DNA of 64,000 nt from Streptomyces sp. A3M-1-3 (GTDB lineage: Bacteria; Actinomycetota; Actinomycetes; Streptomycetales; Streptomycetaceae), in assembly GCF_024213665.1 (NCBI RefSeq), contig NZ_JANAVP010000002.1, forward strand, positions 6,021-70,020, given 5' to 3'. Shown here piece after piece: positions 1 to 8,813 of the stretch. Each line of letters starts with the position of its first letter. The stretch's first letter is position 1. The notes beneath the pieces are model-generated. The model was not told the origin of the DNA and searched no databases. It saw nothing but the letters and a program-made list of their open reading frames with translations. The position numbers and the translations under genes are program-made.

Positions 1-86
1 CGCTCGAGGCCACGGCGGACGCACTCGGCGAGCTTCGCGAGGACGGCGATGTGAAAGCCGGAGACGTTCTCTTCAGCTGGCAGTGA
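1..86 (+). CDS. crr: PTS glucose-type EIIA, C-terminal end (partial)
   Basis: Only the last 27 codons are in the window (frame from base 3), ending LFSWQ and a TGA at 84-86. The tail ALGELREDGDVKAGD resembles the C-terminus of Streptomyces Crr (EIIA), the cytoplasmic phosphocarrier that takes phosphate from HPr and passes it to an EIIB domain. The next gene, 75 bp downstream on the same strand, is ptsI, which is the usual crr-ptsI pair and supports the call. The catalytic histidine lies outside the window, so activity cannot be judged. Confidence 0.8.
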   Translation, partial: LEATADALGELREDGDVKAGDVLFSWQ

Positions 87-161
87 CTTCAGCGCCGAAG
101 TTACGGCTGGTCGGAATCCATCGCGGCGGCTGGGCCCGCCGCTCTATCGGAGACGGGTGAA

Positions 162-1832
162 ATGGAGACAACGCTGCGAGGCGTCGGCGTGAGCCACGGT
201 GTGGCGATCGGCGAGGTCCGGCACATGGGTACGGCGGTCCTGGAGCCGCCGGCCAAGCAGATTCCGACGGAGGAGGCCGGGCGCGAACAGGGGCGCGCCC
301 GCCAGGCCGTCGAAGCGGTGGCGGCCGATCTGATCGCGCGGGGCAATCTGGCGGGTGGTGAGGCGCAGCATGTGCTCGAGGCGCAGGCCATGATGGCGCA
401 GGACCCGGAGCTGATGGCGGATGTGGACCGGCGTATCGCTGTCGGCAGCACCGCTGAGCGCGCGGTCTATGACGCGTTCGCCGCGTACCGGGCGCTGCTG
501 GCGGGTGCCGGTGAGTATCTCGCGGGGCGGGTGGCGGACCTGGACGACGTGCGCAACCGAATCGTCGCCCGGCTGCTGGGCGTCCCGATGCCGGGCGTTC
601 CGGACAGTGACGAGCCGTACGTCCTGATCGCGCGCGATCTCGCGCCTGCGGACACCGCTCTGCTGGACCCCACGCTGGTGCTCGGCTTCGTCACCGAGGA
701 GGGCGGGCCGACCAGTCACAGCGCGATTCTCGCGCGGGCGCTCGGTGTGCCTGCTGTGGTGGCGCTGCCCGGGGCCGGCGAGCTGGCCGAGGGCACGGTC
801 ATCGCCGTGGACGGCAGCACCGGTGACATCTTTGTCGACCCGAGCCAGGAGAAGCGGGCCGAGCTGGAGTCTGCCGCCGCGGCCCGCAAGGCCGCGCTCG
901 CCGCGTCCTCCGGTCCGGGCGCGACCTCGGACGGGCACAAGGTGCCGCTGCTCGCCAATGTCGGTGGTCCCGGTGACGTGCCGGCGGCGGTCGCGGCGGG
1001 CGCCGAGGGTGTGGGGCTGTTCCGTACGGAGTTCCTGTTCCTGGACGACAGCAAGCAGGCTCCGTCCGAGGAGAAGCAGGTCGAGGCCTACCGCAAGGTC
1101 CTGGAGGCGTTCCCCGAGGGCAGGGTCGTCGTGCGGGTACTCGATGCGGGTGCGGACAAACCGCTGGAGTTCCTGACGCCGGTGGATGAGCCCAATCCGG
1201 CCCTTGGTGTGCGGGGGCTGCGGGCTCTGCTCGACCACCCCGAGGTGCTGCGTACGCAGCTGACCGCGCTGGCCAGGGCTTCCGAGGGTCTGCCGGTGCA
1301 TCTCGAGGTCATGGCTCCGATGGTGGCCGACCGGACCGACGCCAAGGCGTTCGCGGACGCGTGCCGTGCGGCGGGGTTGCGGGCGAAGTTCGGCGCGATG
1401 GTGGAGATTCCGTCCGCCGCGCTGCGTGCGCGTTCGATCCTGCAGGAGGTGGAGTTCCTGTCGCTGGGTACCAACGACCTGGCGCAGTACACCTTCGCGG
1501 CGGACCGTCAGGTCGGTGCCGTCTCGCGGCTGCAGGACCCTTGGCAGCCGGCGCTGCTCGACCTGGTCGCGGTTTCGGCCGAGGCGGCCAAGGCCGAGGG
1601 GAAGAGCTGTGGCGTCTGCGGCGAGGCCGCGTCGGACCCGCTGCTGGCGTGTGTGCTGACGGGCCTTGGCGTCACCAGCCTTTCCATGGGTGCGGCGTCG
1701 ATTCCGTACGTGCGCGCCACGCTGGCGAAGCACACGCTGGCCCAGTGCGAGCGTGCCGCTGCCGCGGCTCGTGCCACCGACAGTGCCGAGGAGGCTCGGA
1801 TGGCCGCGCAGGCGGTGCTGTCCGGCGAGTGA
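162..1832 (+). CDS. ptsI: PTS enzyme I (PEP-protein phosphotransferase)
   Basis: Cytoplasmic enzyme I (EC 2.7.3.9) autophosphorylates from phosphoenolpyruvate and passes phosphate to HPr, the entry step for PTS sugar uptake. The 556 residues match the family length. The phosphorylatable histidine is H186 in GGPTSHSAILAR. The C-terminal PEP-binding TIM barrel shows GVGLFRTEFLF, the metal/PEP motif SLGTNDLAQYT and the catalytic cysteine C486 in CGVCGEA. It follows crr closely and is probably cotranscribed with it. In S. coelicolor the crr-ptsI operon is controlled by DasR; that operator would lie upstream of the window. A strong hairpin follows the stop. Confidence 0.97.
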   Translation: METTLRGVGVSHGVAIGEVRHMGTAVLEPPAKQIPTEEAGREQGRARQAVEAVAADLIARGNLAGGEAQHVLEAQAMMAQDPELMADVDRRIAVGSTAERAVYDAFAAYRALLAGAGEYLAGRVADLDDVRNRIVARLLGVPMPGVPDSDEPYVLIARDLAPADTALLDPTLVLGFVTEEGGPTSHSAILARALGVPAVVALPGAGELAEGTVIAVDGSTGDIFVDPSQEKRAELESAAAARKAALAASSGPGATSDGHKVPLLANVGGPGDVPAAVAAGAEGVGLFRTEFLFLDDSKQAPSEEKQVEAYRKVLEAFPEGRVVVRVLDAGADKPLEFLTPVDEPNPALGVRGLRALLDHPEVLRTQLTALARASEGLPVHLEVMAPMVADRTDAKAFADACRAAGLRAKFGAMVEIPSAALRARSILQEVEFLSLGTNDLAQYTFAADRQVGAVSRLQDPWQPALLDLVAVSAEAAKAEGKSCGVCGEAASDPLLACVLTGLGVTSLSMGAASIPYVRATLAKHTLAQCERAAAAARATDSAEEARMAAQAVLSGE

Positions 1833-1861
1833 CCGGGTGAGTACCGGGTGAGTGTTGTTCG

Positions 1862-1900
1862 CTGAGGGGCCTTCCGCCGGACCGGTGGAAGGCCCCTCAG
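1862..1900 (+). terminator. Rho-independent-type hairpin after ptsI
   Basis: A perfect 14-bp stem (CTGAGGGGCCTTCC paired with GGAAGGCCCCTCAG) encloses an 11-base loop, 29 bp after the ptsI stop and before the convergent gene at 1926. There is no long U tract, as is common for Streptomyces terminators. It may serve both convergent genes. Confidence 0.8.
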
Positions 1901-1925
1901 TCGTTGCGCGGTCAGTGGGCGGCGG

Positions 1926-2810
1926 TCAGTGGTGGCGGTCGGATTCGTCGACGGTGAACCCTGCGCAGTACTCCACGCCAGGCTCGGGTGAGACGGGCTC
2001 TCCCGTGGTCGCGTCGGTGCAGTAGGCGCTGAAGACCTCACCGGCGGTGAGGGGTTGGAGCCTGCCGCGGTCCAGCTTCCAGCCGCGGACCCGGTCCCCG
2101 GTGCCTGGGCCGCTGGTCCGCAGCACTACTCCTCCGGGGCTCTCGACGGCGATTCCGGCGGCGAGGACGGTCACGAAGTCCAGGCCGTCGGCGTCGTCGA
2201 GGCGCACGGGACCGTCCGCCGGCCGTTCGGCGTGGAGGACGGCGAGGAGCTGTTCGTCTTCGGCCGGGACGCTGCACACGAGGTGGTGGGTGCCGGGTCC
2301 GGCCGCTTCGAGGAGGCGCATCAGAACTCGGGAGGCCTGCTCGAAGGCGGACCGGCCGATGTCCTCTCCGCAGTCCGCGCAGTTTCCCAGCCGGGCCAAC
2401 AGCATCGTCGCGTACTCCCAGGTGGCCCGGCGGACCGCCTCGTTGATGAGGAGGGGGACGAGGCGGTCGATGGGCTGGCCGGTGTAGCGCAGGGCTGCTC
2501 CGCCGGCCGCGATCTCGGCGGTGAACCGGGTGCGGCTGGCGGCGGTGTCGGGGTCGAGCCCCGAGTCCGTGCAGAACTCTTCGAATTCCTCCGGGTCGAA
2601 GAGCGCGACGGTGGTGTGTACTCCTTGGGCGGCGAGTGACCGCAGCAGGCCGTCCATCTGGTGCAGGTAGGCCGCGTGGTCGTCGAAGGTGAAGGTGCGG
2701 TAGCGCGTCATGGCCGCGAAGTCCTGCTCGTCGGCCAGGAGGCCTACGGTGCTGGGCACTTCGCGGCGCAGTGTCCGCCGCATGCTGGTGGCTTGCTTCT
2801 GGTGCGCCAT
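1926..2810 (-). CDS. Conserved hypothetical protein (294 aa)
   Basis: I do not recognise a domain with certainty. The protein is soluble and acidic, with no signal peptide or membrane segment. It has a basic, Thr/Arg-rich N-terminus (MAHQKQATSMRRTLRR), an Asp/Glu-rich middle with one CADC cysteine pair, and a C-terminus ending DESDRHH. The start at 2810 is chosen because AGGGGGAG sits seven bases before the ATG; an ATG 11 codons upstream lacks such a site. It reads convergently with ptsI and lies just downstream of the acetoacetyl-CoA synthetase gene on the same strand. The balanced composition, with Trp, Cys and His, supports a real gene. Confidence 0.8.
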   Translation of the reverse strand: MAHQKQATSMRRTLRREVPSTVGLLADEQDFAAMTRYRTFTFDDHAAYLHQMDGLLRSLAAQGVHTTVALFDPEEFEEFCTDSGLDPDTAASRTRFTAEIAAGGAALRYTGQPIDRLVPLLINEAVRRATWEYATMLLARLGNCADCGEDIGRSAFEQASRVLMRLLEAAGPGTHHLVCSVPAEDEQLLAVLHAERPADGPVRLDDADGLDFVTVLAAGIAVESPGGVVLRTSGPGTGDRVRGWKLDRGRLQPLTAGEVFSAYCTDATTGEPVSPEPGVEYCAGFTVDESDRHH

Positions 2811-2890
2811 GACTCCCCCTGAGCGCGCTTGATCAATGCTCACTCAGCGTAACCAGGGGGACTGACATCGGCCGATACGGCGGGTCGGGG

Positions 2891-4891
2891 CTATCTCCGG
2901 GTGCGGGCGAGCTCCTCGTAGAAGCGCAGGAGTTCGAGGTTGTCGACGGAGCCCGGGTTGACCGCCTTCGCCAGGGCCGTGCCCTGGAGGAGGCGCTTGA
3001 CCGGGACCTCGATGCGCTTGCCCGTGAGGGTGTGCGGGACGCCGGGGACCTCGATGATCTCGTCGGGTACGTGGCGGGGGGAGAGCTGTTCGCGGATCGT
3101 CTGCTTGATCCGCGAGCGGAGGCCGTCGTCGAGGGTCGCGCCCTCGGCGAGGTGTACGAAGAGCGGCATCCAGTAGCCGCCGTCCGGCTCTTCGAGGCCG
3201 ATGACGAGGGATTCTCTGATCTCGGGGAGGCGCTCGACGGCCTCGTAGATGTCGGCGGAACCCATGCGGACGCCCTGGCGGTTCAGGGTGGAGTCGGAGC
3301 GGCCGTGGATGATCACCGAGCCGTGGTCGGTGATCGTGATCCAGTCGCCGTGCCGCCAGACGCCCGGGAACATCTCGAAGTAGCTGTCGCGGTAGCGGCT
3401 GCCGTCGGGGTCGTTCCAGAAGTGGATCGGCATGGAGGGCATGGGGTTGGTGACGACCAGTTCGCCGACCTCGCCGATGACGGGCTTGCCGTGCGGGTCC
3501 CAGGACTGCAGGTCGGTGCCGAGGCAGGGGGCCTGGAGTTCGCCGATGTGGACCGGGAGGGTGGGGACGGCCCCGGCGAAGCAGCTGCAGACGTCGGTTC
3601 CGCCGCTGACGGACGCGATCCAGAGGTCGTCGGCCACCTCGTCGTGCAGCCAGCGGAAGCCGTCGGGCGGGAGGGGCGAGCCGGTGGTCGCGACGCACTT
3701 CACGCGGGAGAGGTCGAAGTCGCGGGCCGGGTGGACGTCCGCCTTGCGGCAGGCCATGACGTACGCGGCGGAGGTGCCGTAGAGGGTGGCTCCGGTGCGT
3801 TCGGCGATGCGCCACTGGGCGGCGGTGTCGGGGTGGCCGGGGCTGCCGTCGTAGAGCACGACGGTGGTGCCGGTGAGCAGGCCGGAGACGAGGAAGTTCC
3901 ACATCATCCAGCCGGTCGAGGTGTACCAGAAGAAGCGGTCCTCGGGACCGAGGTCGCAGTGCAGGCCGAGCTGCTTGAGGTGTTCGAGGAGGATGCCGCC
4001 CTGGGACTGGACGATGGCCTTGGGCAGGCCGGTCGTGCCGGAGGAGTACAGGACCCAGAGCGGGTGGTCGAACGGGACCTGCTCGAAGACCGGCTCGGTG
4101 TCCGCCGCGGTGACGGCGGACCATTCGAGGGTGCCCTCCGGGGCCGGCGTGCCGAGGAGGGGGATGTGGACCACGGCCCGCAGGGTCGGGAGCTCGCGGC
4201 GCAGTTCGGCGGCGGTCTCGGTGCGGTCGTGCTCCTTGCCGCCGTAGCGGTAGCCGTCGACCGTGAACAGGACGACTGGTTCGACCTGCTGGAAGCGGTC
4301 GAGCACGCTGCGGGCGCCGAAGTCGGGGGCGCAGGAGGTCCACACCGCGCCGACCGCGGCGGTGGCGAGGAGGGCGGTGACGGCCTGCGGGATGTTGGGG
4401 AGGTAGCCGCTGACCAGGTGGCCGGGGCGTACGCCGAGAGCGCGCAGTTCGGCGGCGAGCGCCCCGACCTGGCGGCGCAGCTCGGACCAGGTCACCGGCT
4501 GGGGGTCGTGTGTCTCGTCCACGTGGAGGAGGGCAGCGTCGTGCGCCCGGGCGGGGTCCTCGGCGGCGCGCAGGGCGTGCTCCGCGTAGTTGAGGGAGGC
4601 GCCGGGGAACCATTGGGCGCCGGGCATGGAACGGTCGGCGAGGACCGTCTCGTACGGGGTGGAGAACCGGACGTCGAACCACTCGGCGACGGCTTTCCAG
4701 AACGTGTCCAGTTCGTCGACCGACCAGCGGTGGAGTGCCGCGTAGCCGCCCCCGGCCGGTGCCCCGTACCGCTCGGCGGCCCAGCGCTGGAAGTGGGTGA
4801 TCTTGGCATCGGCGATGCGGCCGGGGCCCGGCTCCCACAGGGGTCCGGGCTGCGGCACGCCCGCACTGTTCGTCGGTGTCGCTGAGGTCAT
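2891..4891 (-). CDS. Acetoacetyl-CoA synthetase
   Basis: ANL-superfamily ligase (EC 6.2.1.16 type) that converts acetoacetate, ATP and CoA to acetoacetyl-CoA through an acyl-adenylate in the cytoplasm. It has 666 residues, the family's usual size. The adenylation P-loop reads YSSGTTGLPKAI. The N-terminal DUF3448-like stretch contains WFPGASLNYAEHAL, and the A8 hinge region reads HGRSDSTLNRQGVRMG. The C-terminal lysine that is acetylated in related enzymes sits in LTGKRIEVPVKRLL. It would serve ketone-body salvage or polyhydroxybutyrate turnover. Acyl-CoA/acetyl-CoA ligase is the alternative, but the length and N-terminal block favour acetoacetate. The gene stands alone, divergent from the GH31 gene. 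Confidence 0.92.
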   Translation of the reverse strand: MTSATPTNSAGVPQPGPLWEPGPGRIADAKITHFQRWAAERYGAPAGGGYAALHRWSVDELDTFWKAVAEWFDVRFSTPYETVLADRSMPGAQWFPGASLNYAEHALRAAEDPARAHDAALLHVDETHDPQPVTWSELRRQVGALAAELRALGVRPGHLVSGYLPNIPQAVTALLATAAVGAVWTSCAPDFGARSVLDRFQQVEPVVLFTVDGYRYGGKEHDRTETAAELRRELPTLRAVVHIPLLGTPAPEGTLEWSAVTAADTEPVFEQVPFDHPLWVLYSSGTTGLPKAIVQSQGGILLEHLKQLGLHCDLGPEDRFFWYTSTGWMMWNFLVSGLLTGTTVVLYDGSPGHPDTAAQWRIAERTGATLYGTSAAYVMACRKADVHPARDFDLSRVKCVATTGSPLPPDGFRWLHDEVADDLWIASVSGGTDVCSCFAGAVPTLPVHIGELQAPCLGTDLQSWDPHGKPVIGEVGELVVTNPMPSMPIHFWNDPDGSRYRDSYFEMFPGVWRHGDWITITDHGSVIIHGRSDSTLNRQGVRMGSADIYEAVERLPEIRESLVIGLEEPDGGYWMPLFVHLAEGATLDDGLRSRIKQTIREQLSPRHVPDEIIEVPGVPHTLTGKRIEVPVKRLLQGTALAKAVNPGSVDNLELLRFYEELARTRR

Positions 4892-5107
4892 TGGGTCGGC
4901 TCCCGGGCTCTACGGCTCTACGCGTCGTGTGCGTGTGTCTCCCGCGCACGCGATGGGTGTGCGCGCGACGCGGCTGACACGGACGATGCCATGTGATCGA
5001 CTCCCGCACCAGGGCGGGCCACCCGGAGTCGGCCGTCCGAAGATGTGCGCTCACTACGGGTGAACGCCAGTTGAACGCGCCCCGCGCGCCGGGGAACGAC
5101 TGGCAGG

Positions 5108-7465
5108 GTGAACGGCATGGACGGTCGTGAGCTGGTGCGTTCGGTGCGAGAGGTCGGTTCGGTACGAGGGCTGCGCGCGCTACGGGCGGCCTGGCGGCAC
5201 CATCGCATGGACGCGGCCGAGCTGCCGGCCCGCGGGGCCGAGCGGGCCCGGGTGCCGGGGCCGGTGACCGGTGCCGAGCCCCGTCCGGGGGGTGGCGTGG
5301 TGCGCTTCGCACGGTCCGAGCTCGAGGTGGTCGTCGCGGCCGGCGGACCGGTCTTCTGGGGATGGGACGGGGCCGGCCCGACGCCCTCCTACGCGCTGGC
5401 GGGCGACCGGCCGGAGCCGGACCCGCGGGCCGTTCTGGAGCCGGACAAGGACGGCGGCTGGCAGGTGGTGTCGGAGCGGCTGACCGTCGCCGTCTCCCGG
5501 CACGGGGCGGTCGAGGTACGCACGCCGGGCGGGGTGGTGCTGCGACGGGAACTGCCGCCGCGCTGGTGGGAGCCGGCCGCCGGGGGCCCGGCGCGCTGGG
5601 TGCAGCCGTCCGAGGTACCGGCCGACGCCCGCTTCTTCGGACTGGGCGGACGGGCGTGCGGGCCCCGGCTTCGCGACGGCACGTACCGGCTGTGGAACAC
5701 CGATCCGCGTGGCGGGTTCGAGCCGGGCGACGACCCGCTCTACATCACCATGCCGGTGGAGGTGGTGGTCGCCGACGCGGGGACCCACCTCATGTTCTAC
5801 GACAACTCGTGGGACGGCCGGGTGACGCTGCGCGAGGGCGAGGAGGGCGCGGGCTCCGGACCCGACCGGCCCGGCACCAGCGAGCTGCGGATGGAAGGGG
5901 GGCCGCTGCGCTGCTGGGTGGTGGCCGGGACCCCGGCCCGCGTGCTGCGGGGCTGGGCGGCGCTCACCGGGGCGCCGGCACTGCCGCCGTCCTGGGCGCT
6001 GGGACACCACCATGCGCGGTGGGGGTTCGGGAGCGAGCGGGAGGTGCGCCGGACAGCGGCCGGCTACCGGGAGCGGGGGCTGCCGCTGTCGGCCGTACAT
6101 CTGGACATCGACCACTACGACGAGCACCAGGTGTTCACCGTCGACCGCGAGCGGTTTCCCGACCTTCCGGGGCTGGCCGGGGAGCTGCGCGCGCAGGGGG
6201 TGCGGCTGGTGTCGATCGTGGATCCGGCGGTCAAGGCGGAGCCGGGCCGTCCGCTGTACGACAGTGGGGTGGCAGCCGGGGCATTCGTGCGGGACGCGCG
6301 TGGCCGGGAGGTGCGGGGCGTTGTCTGGCCGGGTGAGTGCGTGTATCCGGACTTCACGGATCCGGGGGTGCGGGGGTGGTGGGGCCGGCTGTACGAGGAG
6401 CGGTTGGCCCAGGGGTTCTCGGGGATCTGGCACGACATGAACGAGCCGGTGTCCTTCGCACCGTTCGGGGACATGACGCTGCCGCGCTCGGCCCGCCATG
6501 CCATGGACGGCGCCGGCGGCGACCACCGGGAGGCGCACAACGTGTACGGGCTGGCCATGGCGCGGGCCGGGTACGAGGGGTTGTGCCGGCTGCGTCCGCG
6601 GGAGCGGCCCTTCCTCTTCTCACGCTCCGGGTGGGCGGGCATGCAGCGGTACGGCGGCACCTGGTCCGGTGATGTGACGACCGGGTGGCCGGGGCTGCGG
6701 GCGTCGCTGTCGCTGGTGCTGGGGCTGGGCCTGTGCGGCGTACCGTACTCGGGGCCCGACGTCGGCGGGTTCAACGGGAGTCCGTCGCCCGAGCTGTATC
6801 TGCGCTGGTTCCAACTGGGCGCGTACCTGCCGCTGTTCCGTACCCACGCGGCGATCTGGGCGGGGCGCAGGGAGCCGTGGGAGTTCGGGCCGCAGGTGCT
6901 GGAGCATGCGCGGGCCGCGCTGGCCGAGCGGGAGCGGCTCCTTCCGTACTTCGTGACGCTCTCCCATCTGGCCCGGCGCACGGGCGCCCCCTATGTGCGC
7001 CCGGTGTGGTGGGATGCGCCGGAGGACCGGGCGCTGCGCGACTGCGAGGACGCGTTTCTGCTGGGCGACGCGCTGCTGGTGGCGCCGGTGCTGGAGAGCG
7101 GTACCGATCAGCGGGCGGTGCGCCTGCCGCGCGGCCGGTGGTACGACACGGTGACGGGCGAGGCGCACCAGGGGCCCGGGCAGGTGCTGCTCGATGCTCC
7201 GCTGTCGCGCGTTCCGGTGCTGGCGCGGGCCGGAGCGGTGCTGCCGGTGCGCGGGGAGGACGGCGGGCTCGAACTCGACGTGTGGGCGCCCGCGCCGGGT
7301 CGTACGGGCGGCGGGCTGGTGGTCAGGGACGCGGGGGACGGCTGGGAGCAGCCGGAGATCGAGCGCTTCACGACTCGGGTGGGCCCGGCCGGGGTGTCGG
7401 TGGAGCGGGAGGGCTGCGCGGAGGTCGGTCTTCCGGTGCGGGTGCGGGGTCTTCAGAGCTCCTGA
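5108..7465 (+). CDS. GH31 family glycoside hydrolase (alpha-glucosidase/alpha-xylosidase type)
   Basis: Retaining alpha-glycosidase of family GH31, 785 residues. An N-terminal galactose-mutarotase-like beta domain occupies roughly residues 50-290. The catalytic barrel carries the nucleophile D443 in GIWHDMNEPVSF and the likely acid/base D522 in WSGDVTTGW, followed by the substrate-site block PYSGPDVGGF. The C-terminal beta domains end with the carbohydrate-surface type sequence. No signal peptide is seen, so it probably acts in the cytoplasm on imported or storage-derived oligosaccharides. Exact specificity cannot be set from sequence. The start is GTG at 5108, with ATG at 5117 as alternative. 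It diverges from acetoacetyl-CoA synthetase across about 216 bp. Confidence 0.93.
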   Translation: MNGMDGRELVRSVREVGSVRGLRALRAAWRHHRMDAAELPARGAERARVPGPVTGAEPRPGGGVVRFARSELEVVVAAGGPVFWGWDGAGPTPSYALAGDRPEPDPRAVLEPDKDGGWQVVSERLTVAVSRHGAVEVRTPGGVVLRRELPPRWWEPAAGGPARWVQPSEVPADARFFGLGGRACGPRLRDGTYRLWNTDPRGGFEPGDDPLYITMPVEVVVADAGTHLMFYDNSWDGRVTLREGEEGAGSGPDRPGTSELRMEGGPLRCWVVAGTPARVLRGWAALTGAPALPPSWALGHHHARWGFGSEREVRRTAAGYRERGLPLSAVHLDIDHYDEHQVFTVDRERFPDLPGLAGELRAQGVRLVSIVDPAVKAEPGRPLYDSGVAAGAFVRDARGREVRGVVWPGECVYPDFTDPGVRGWWGRLYEERLAQGFSGIWHDMNEPVSFAPFGDMTLPRSARHAMDGAGGDHREAHNVYGLAMARAGYEGLCRLRPRERPFLFSRSGWAGMQRYGGTWSGDVTTGWPGLRASLSLVLGLGLCGVPYSGPDVGGFNGSPSPELYLRWFQLGAYLPLFRTHAAIWAGRREPWEFGPQVLEHARAALAERERLLPYFVTLSHLARRTGAPYVRPVWWDAPEDRALRDCEDAFLLGDALLVAPVLESGTDQRAVRLPRGRWYDTVTGEAHQGPGQVLLDAPLSRVPVLARAGAVLPVRGEDGGLELDVWAPAPGRTGGGLVVRDAGDGWEQPEIERFTTRVGPAGVSVEREGCAEVGLPVRVRGLQSS

Positions 7466-7536
7466 GCGAAGTGTTCGTCAAGCTCGCCTGCTCGCTCAGC
7501 TGCCGGCGTCCCTGCGACCCACATTGCGTGAGGAGA

Positions 7537-8097
7537 TCAAGACGCCTGCTTGCCCGCCCGCCACTCCGGTGCAAGCACCGACCAGACCTCCTCGTCGTGC
7601 CGCTTCCCCCGGTACAGGTGGCTCTCCCGCAGCACGCCGTCTTTCGTCATCCCGAGCCGCCGGGCCACCGCGATGCTGGCCTCATTCGCCGCCGAGACCC
7701 ACCACTCCACGCGGTGGATGCCCCGCTCCTCGACGGCCCAATCGATGATCACGCGCGCGGCCCGGGTCACCAGACCCCTGCCCACCGCCGACGGCTCCAG
7801 CCAGCAGCCCGCCTCGGCGGTGCCCCGTTCGACGTCCATCGTCCGGAAGATGACCGCGCCGACCAGCTTGCCGTCCGTCCGGATGCCGTAGATCCGCCCG
7901 GCGTCGGCCGCAGTCTTGTCCGCGTACGCCTGGAGGAACGCCCGGCTCGAGTCCAGGTCCGTAACGACGTCGGGCAGCGCGTTGTGCTGCCCGATGAAAT
8001 CCCGTCCTCGGTCCATGTGGGTCAGGAACTCCTCGGCCTGCCACGGTTCGAGCGGGCGCAGCTCCGCGCCGTCGTCGCCCAGGGATATCGCGTACAT
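7537..8097 (-). CDS. GNAT N-acetyltransferase (RimJ/RimL type)
   Basis: Acetyl-CoA dependent N-acetyltransferase of 186 residues, most like the RimJ/RimL group that acetylates protein N-termini or small amines. The acetyl-CoA loop region reads GCWLEPSAVGRGLVTRAARV, followed by V(H/E)WWVSAANEASIAVARRLGM, typical of the beta4-alpha4 region. The start at 8097 is chosen because GGAGGGTGACG directly precedes the ATG; an upstream ATG 21 codons earlier would add an Arg/Trp-rich tail with no family match. It is convergent with the GH31 gene. Substrate unknown. Confidence 0.88.
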   Translation of the reverse strand: MYAISLGDDGAELRPLEPWQAEEFLTHMDRGRDFIGQHNALPDVVTDLDSSRAFLQAYADKTAADAGRIYGIRTDGKLVGAVIFRTMDVERGTAEAGCWLEPSAVGRGLVTRAARVIIDWAVEERGIHRVEWWVSAANEASIAVARRLGMTKDGVLRESHLYRGKRHDEEVWSVLAPEWRAGKQAS

Positions 8098-8219
8098 CGT
8101 CACCCTCCACGGTCGGAACCAGCGCACACGGCGAAGGGATCTTCTCACGGGCGGCGTCATGGGCGTCTGCGACGGCGTGGCACCTCCGGTGGGCTGACCG
8201 CCGGGAGTGGGAATGGTGC

Positions 8220-8753
8220 TCAGTGCGGGTGCTGGGCGGGGGCGTACTGGCCGTGGAACCAGGCGCGTACCGCTGCCGTGTGCAGTGGGAAGGCCAGGTC
8301 GGCCGGCTCACGCAGGAGGTGCCAGCCGGTGGTCTCGTCGGTGGGGGCGGTGGACGGCAGGTCGGCTGCCGACCGTTCCGGCAGCAGGCCGAAGAGGAGG
8401 AGGTGCCCCGCCGGGGAGCTCATGGCGTCGGCGAGCGTGACCTGGTCTCCCCCGGCGTCGATGCCGGTCTCCTCCCTGAGTTCGCGTACGACGGCGTGCC
8501 GCCAGTCCTCGCCGTGGTCGATGAAGCCGCCCGGCAGCGCGATTCCGCCACGCTGCGGCTCGATGGTGCGGGTGATGACGACGAGCGCGGCACCTTGATC
8601 GTCGTGTACGGGCAGCAGGGCGACGGCGACCGGGAGGGGATTGCGGTACACCGTGTCGCCGCAGGTGGAGCAGTACCGGGGCCAGCCGCTGTCGGCCGGG
8701 TACGGTGCTCCGCAGCTGGAGCAGTGGGAGTTCTTCACCGGAATCACTGGCAC
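8220..8753 (-). CDS. NUDIX hydrolase with N-terminal zinc ribbon
   Basis: Nucleotide-diphosphate-linked hydrolase of about 177 residues. An N-terminal zinc ribbon shows CSSCG and CSTCG, about 15 residues apart. The NUDIX box follows: GGFIDHGEDWRHAVVRELREETGI, with the conserved GX5EX7REUXEEXGU pattern intact. Such ribbon-NUDIX proteins resemble NADH pyrophosphatases, but the SQPWPFPxS motif of NudC is not seen, so substrate is open. The start is uncertain: GTG codons at 8753, 8747 and 8738 are all possible and no convincing ribosome site distinguishes them. It is divergent from the VanX-type gene, with the starts about 60 bp apart. Confidence 0.85.
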   Translation of the reverse strand: MPVIPVKNSHCSSCGAPYPADSGWPRYCSTCGDTVYRNPLPVAVALLPVHDDQGAALVVITRTIEPQRGGIALPGGFIDHGEDWRHAVVRELREETGIDAGGDQVTLADAMSSPAGHLLLFGLLPERSAADLPSTAPTDETTGWHLLREPADLAFPLHTAAVRAWFHGQYAPAQHPH

Positions 8754-8813
8754 GCGCGGACTGTATCCGATCCCGCTCTCCCTGCGGGCAGTTGGACTGG
8801 CAGACGGAGGACC

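Noticed and set aside
144-1733. 529-codon minus-strand frame opposite ptsI
   Set aside because: Shadow of ptsI; the composition is Arg/Gln/His-rich without any domain.
3032-4885. 617-codon plus-strand frame opposite the synthetase
   Set aside because: Val/Gly/Glu-rich antisense shadow produced by GC bias; no motif and no ribosome site.
2844-5312. Very long minus-strand reading frame (822 codons) over the acetoacetyl-CoA synthetase gene
   Set aside because: Arg/Pro/His-rich composition; it is the other-frame shadow of the synthetase, whose motifs are clear.
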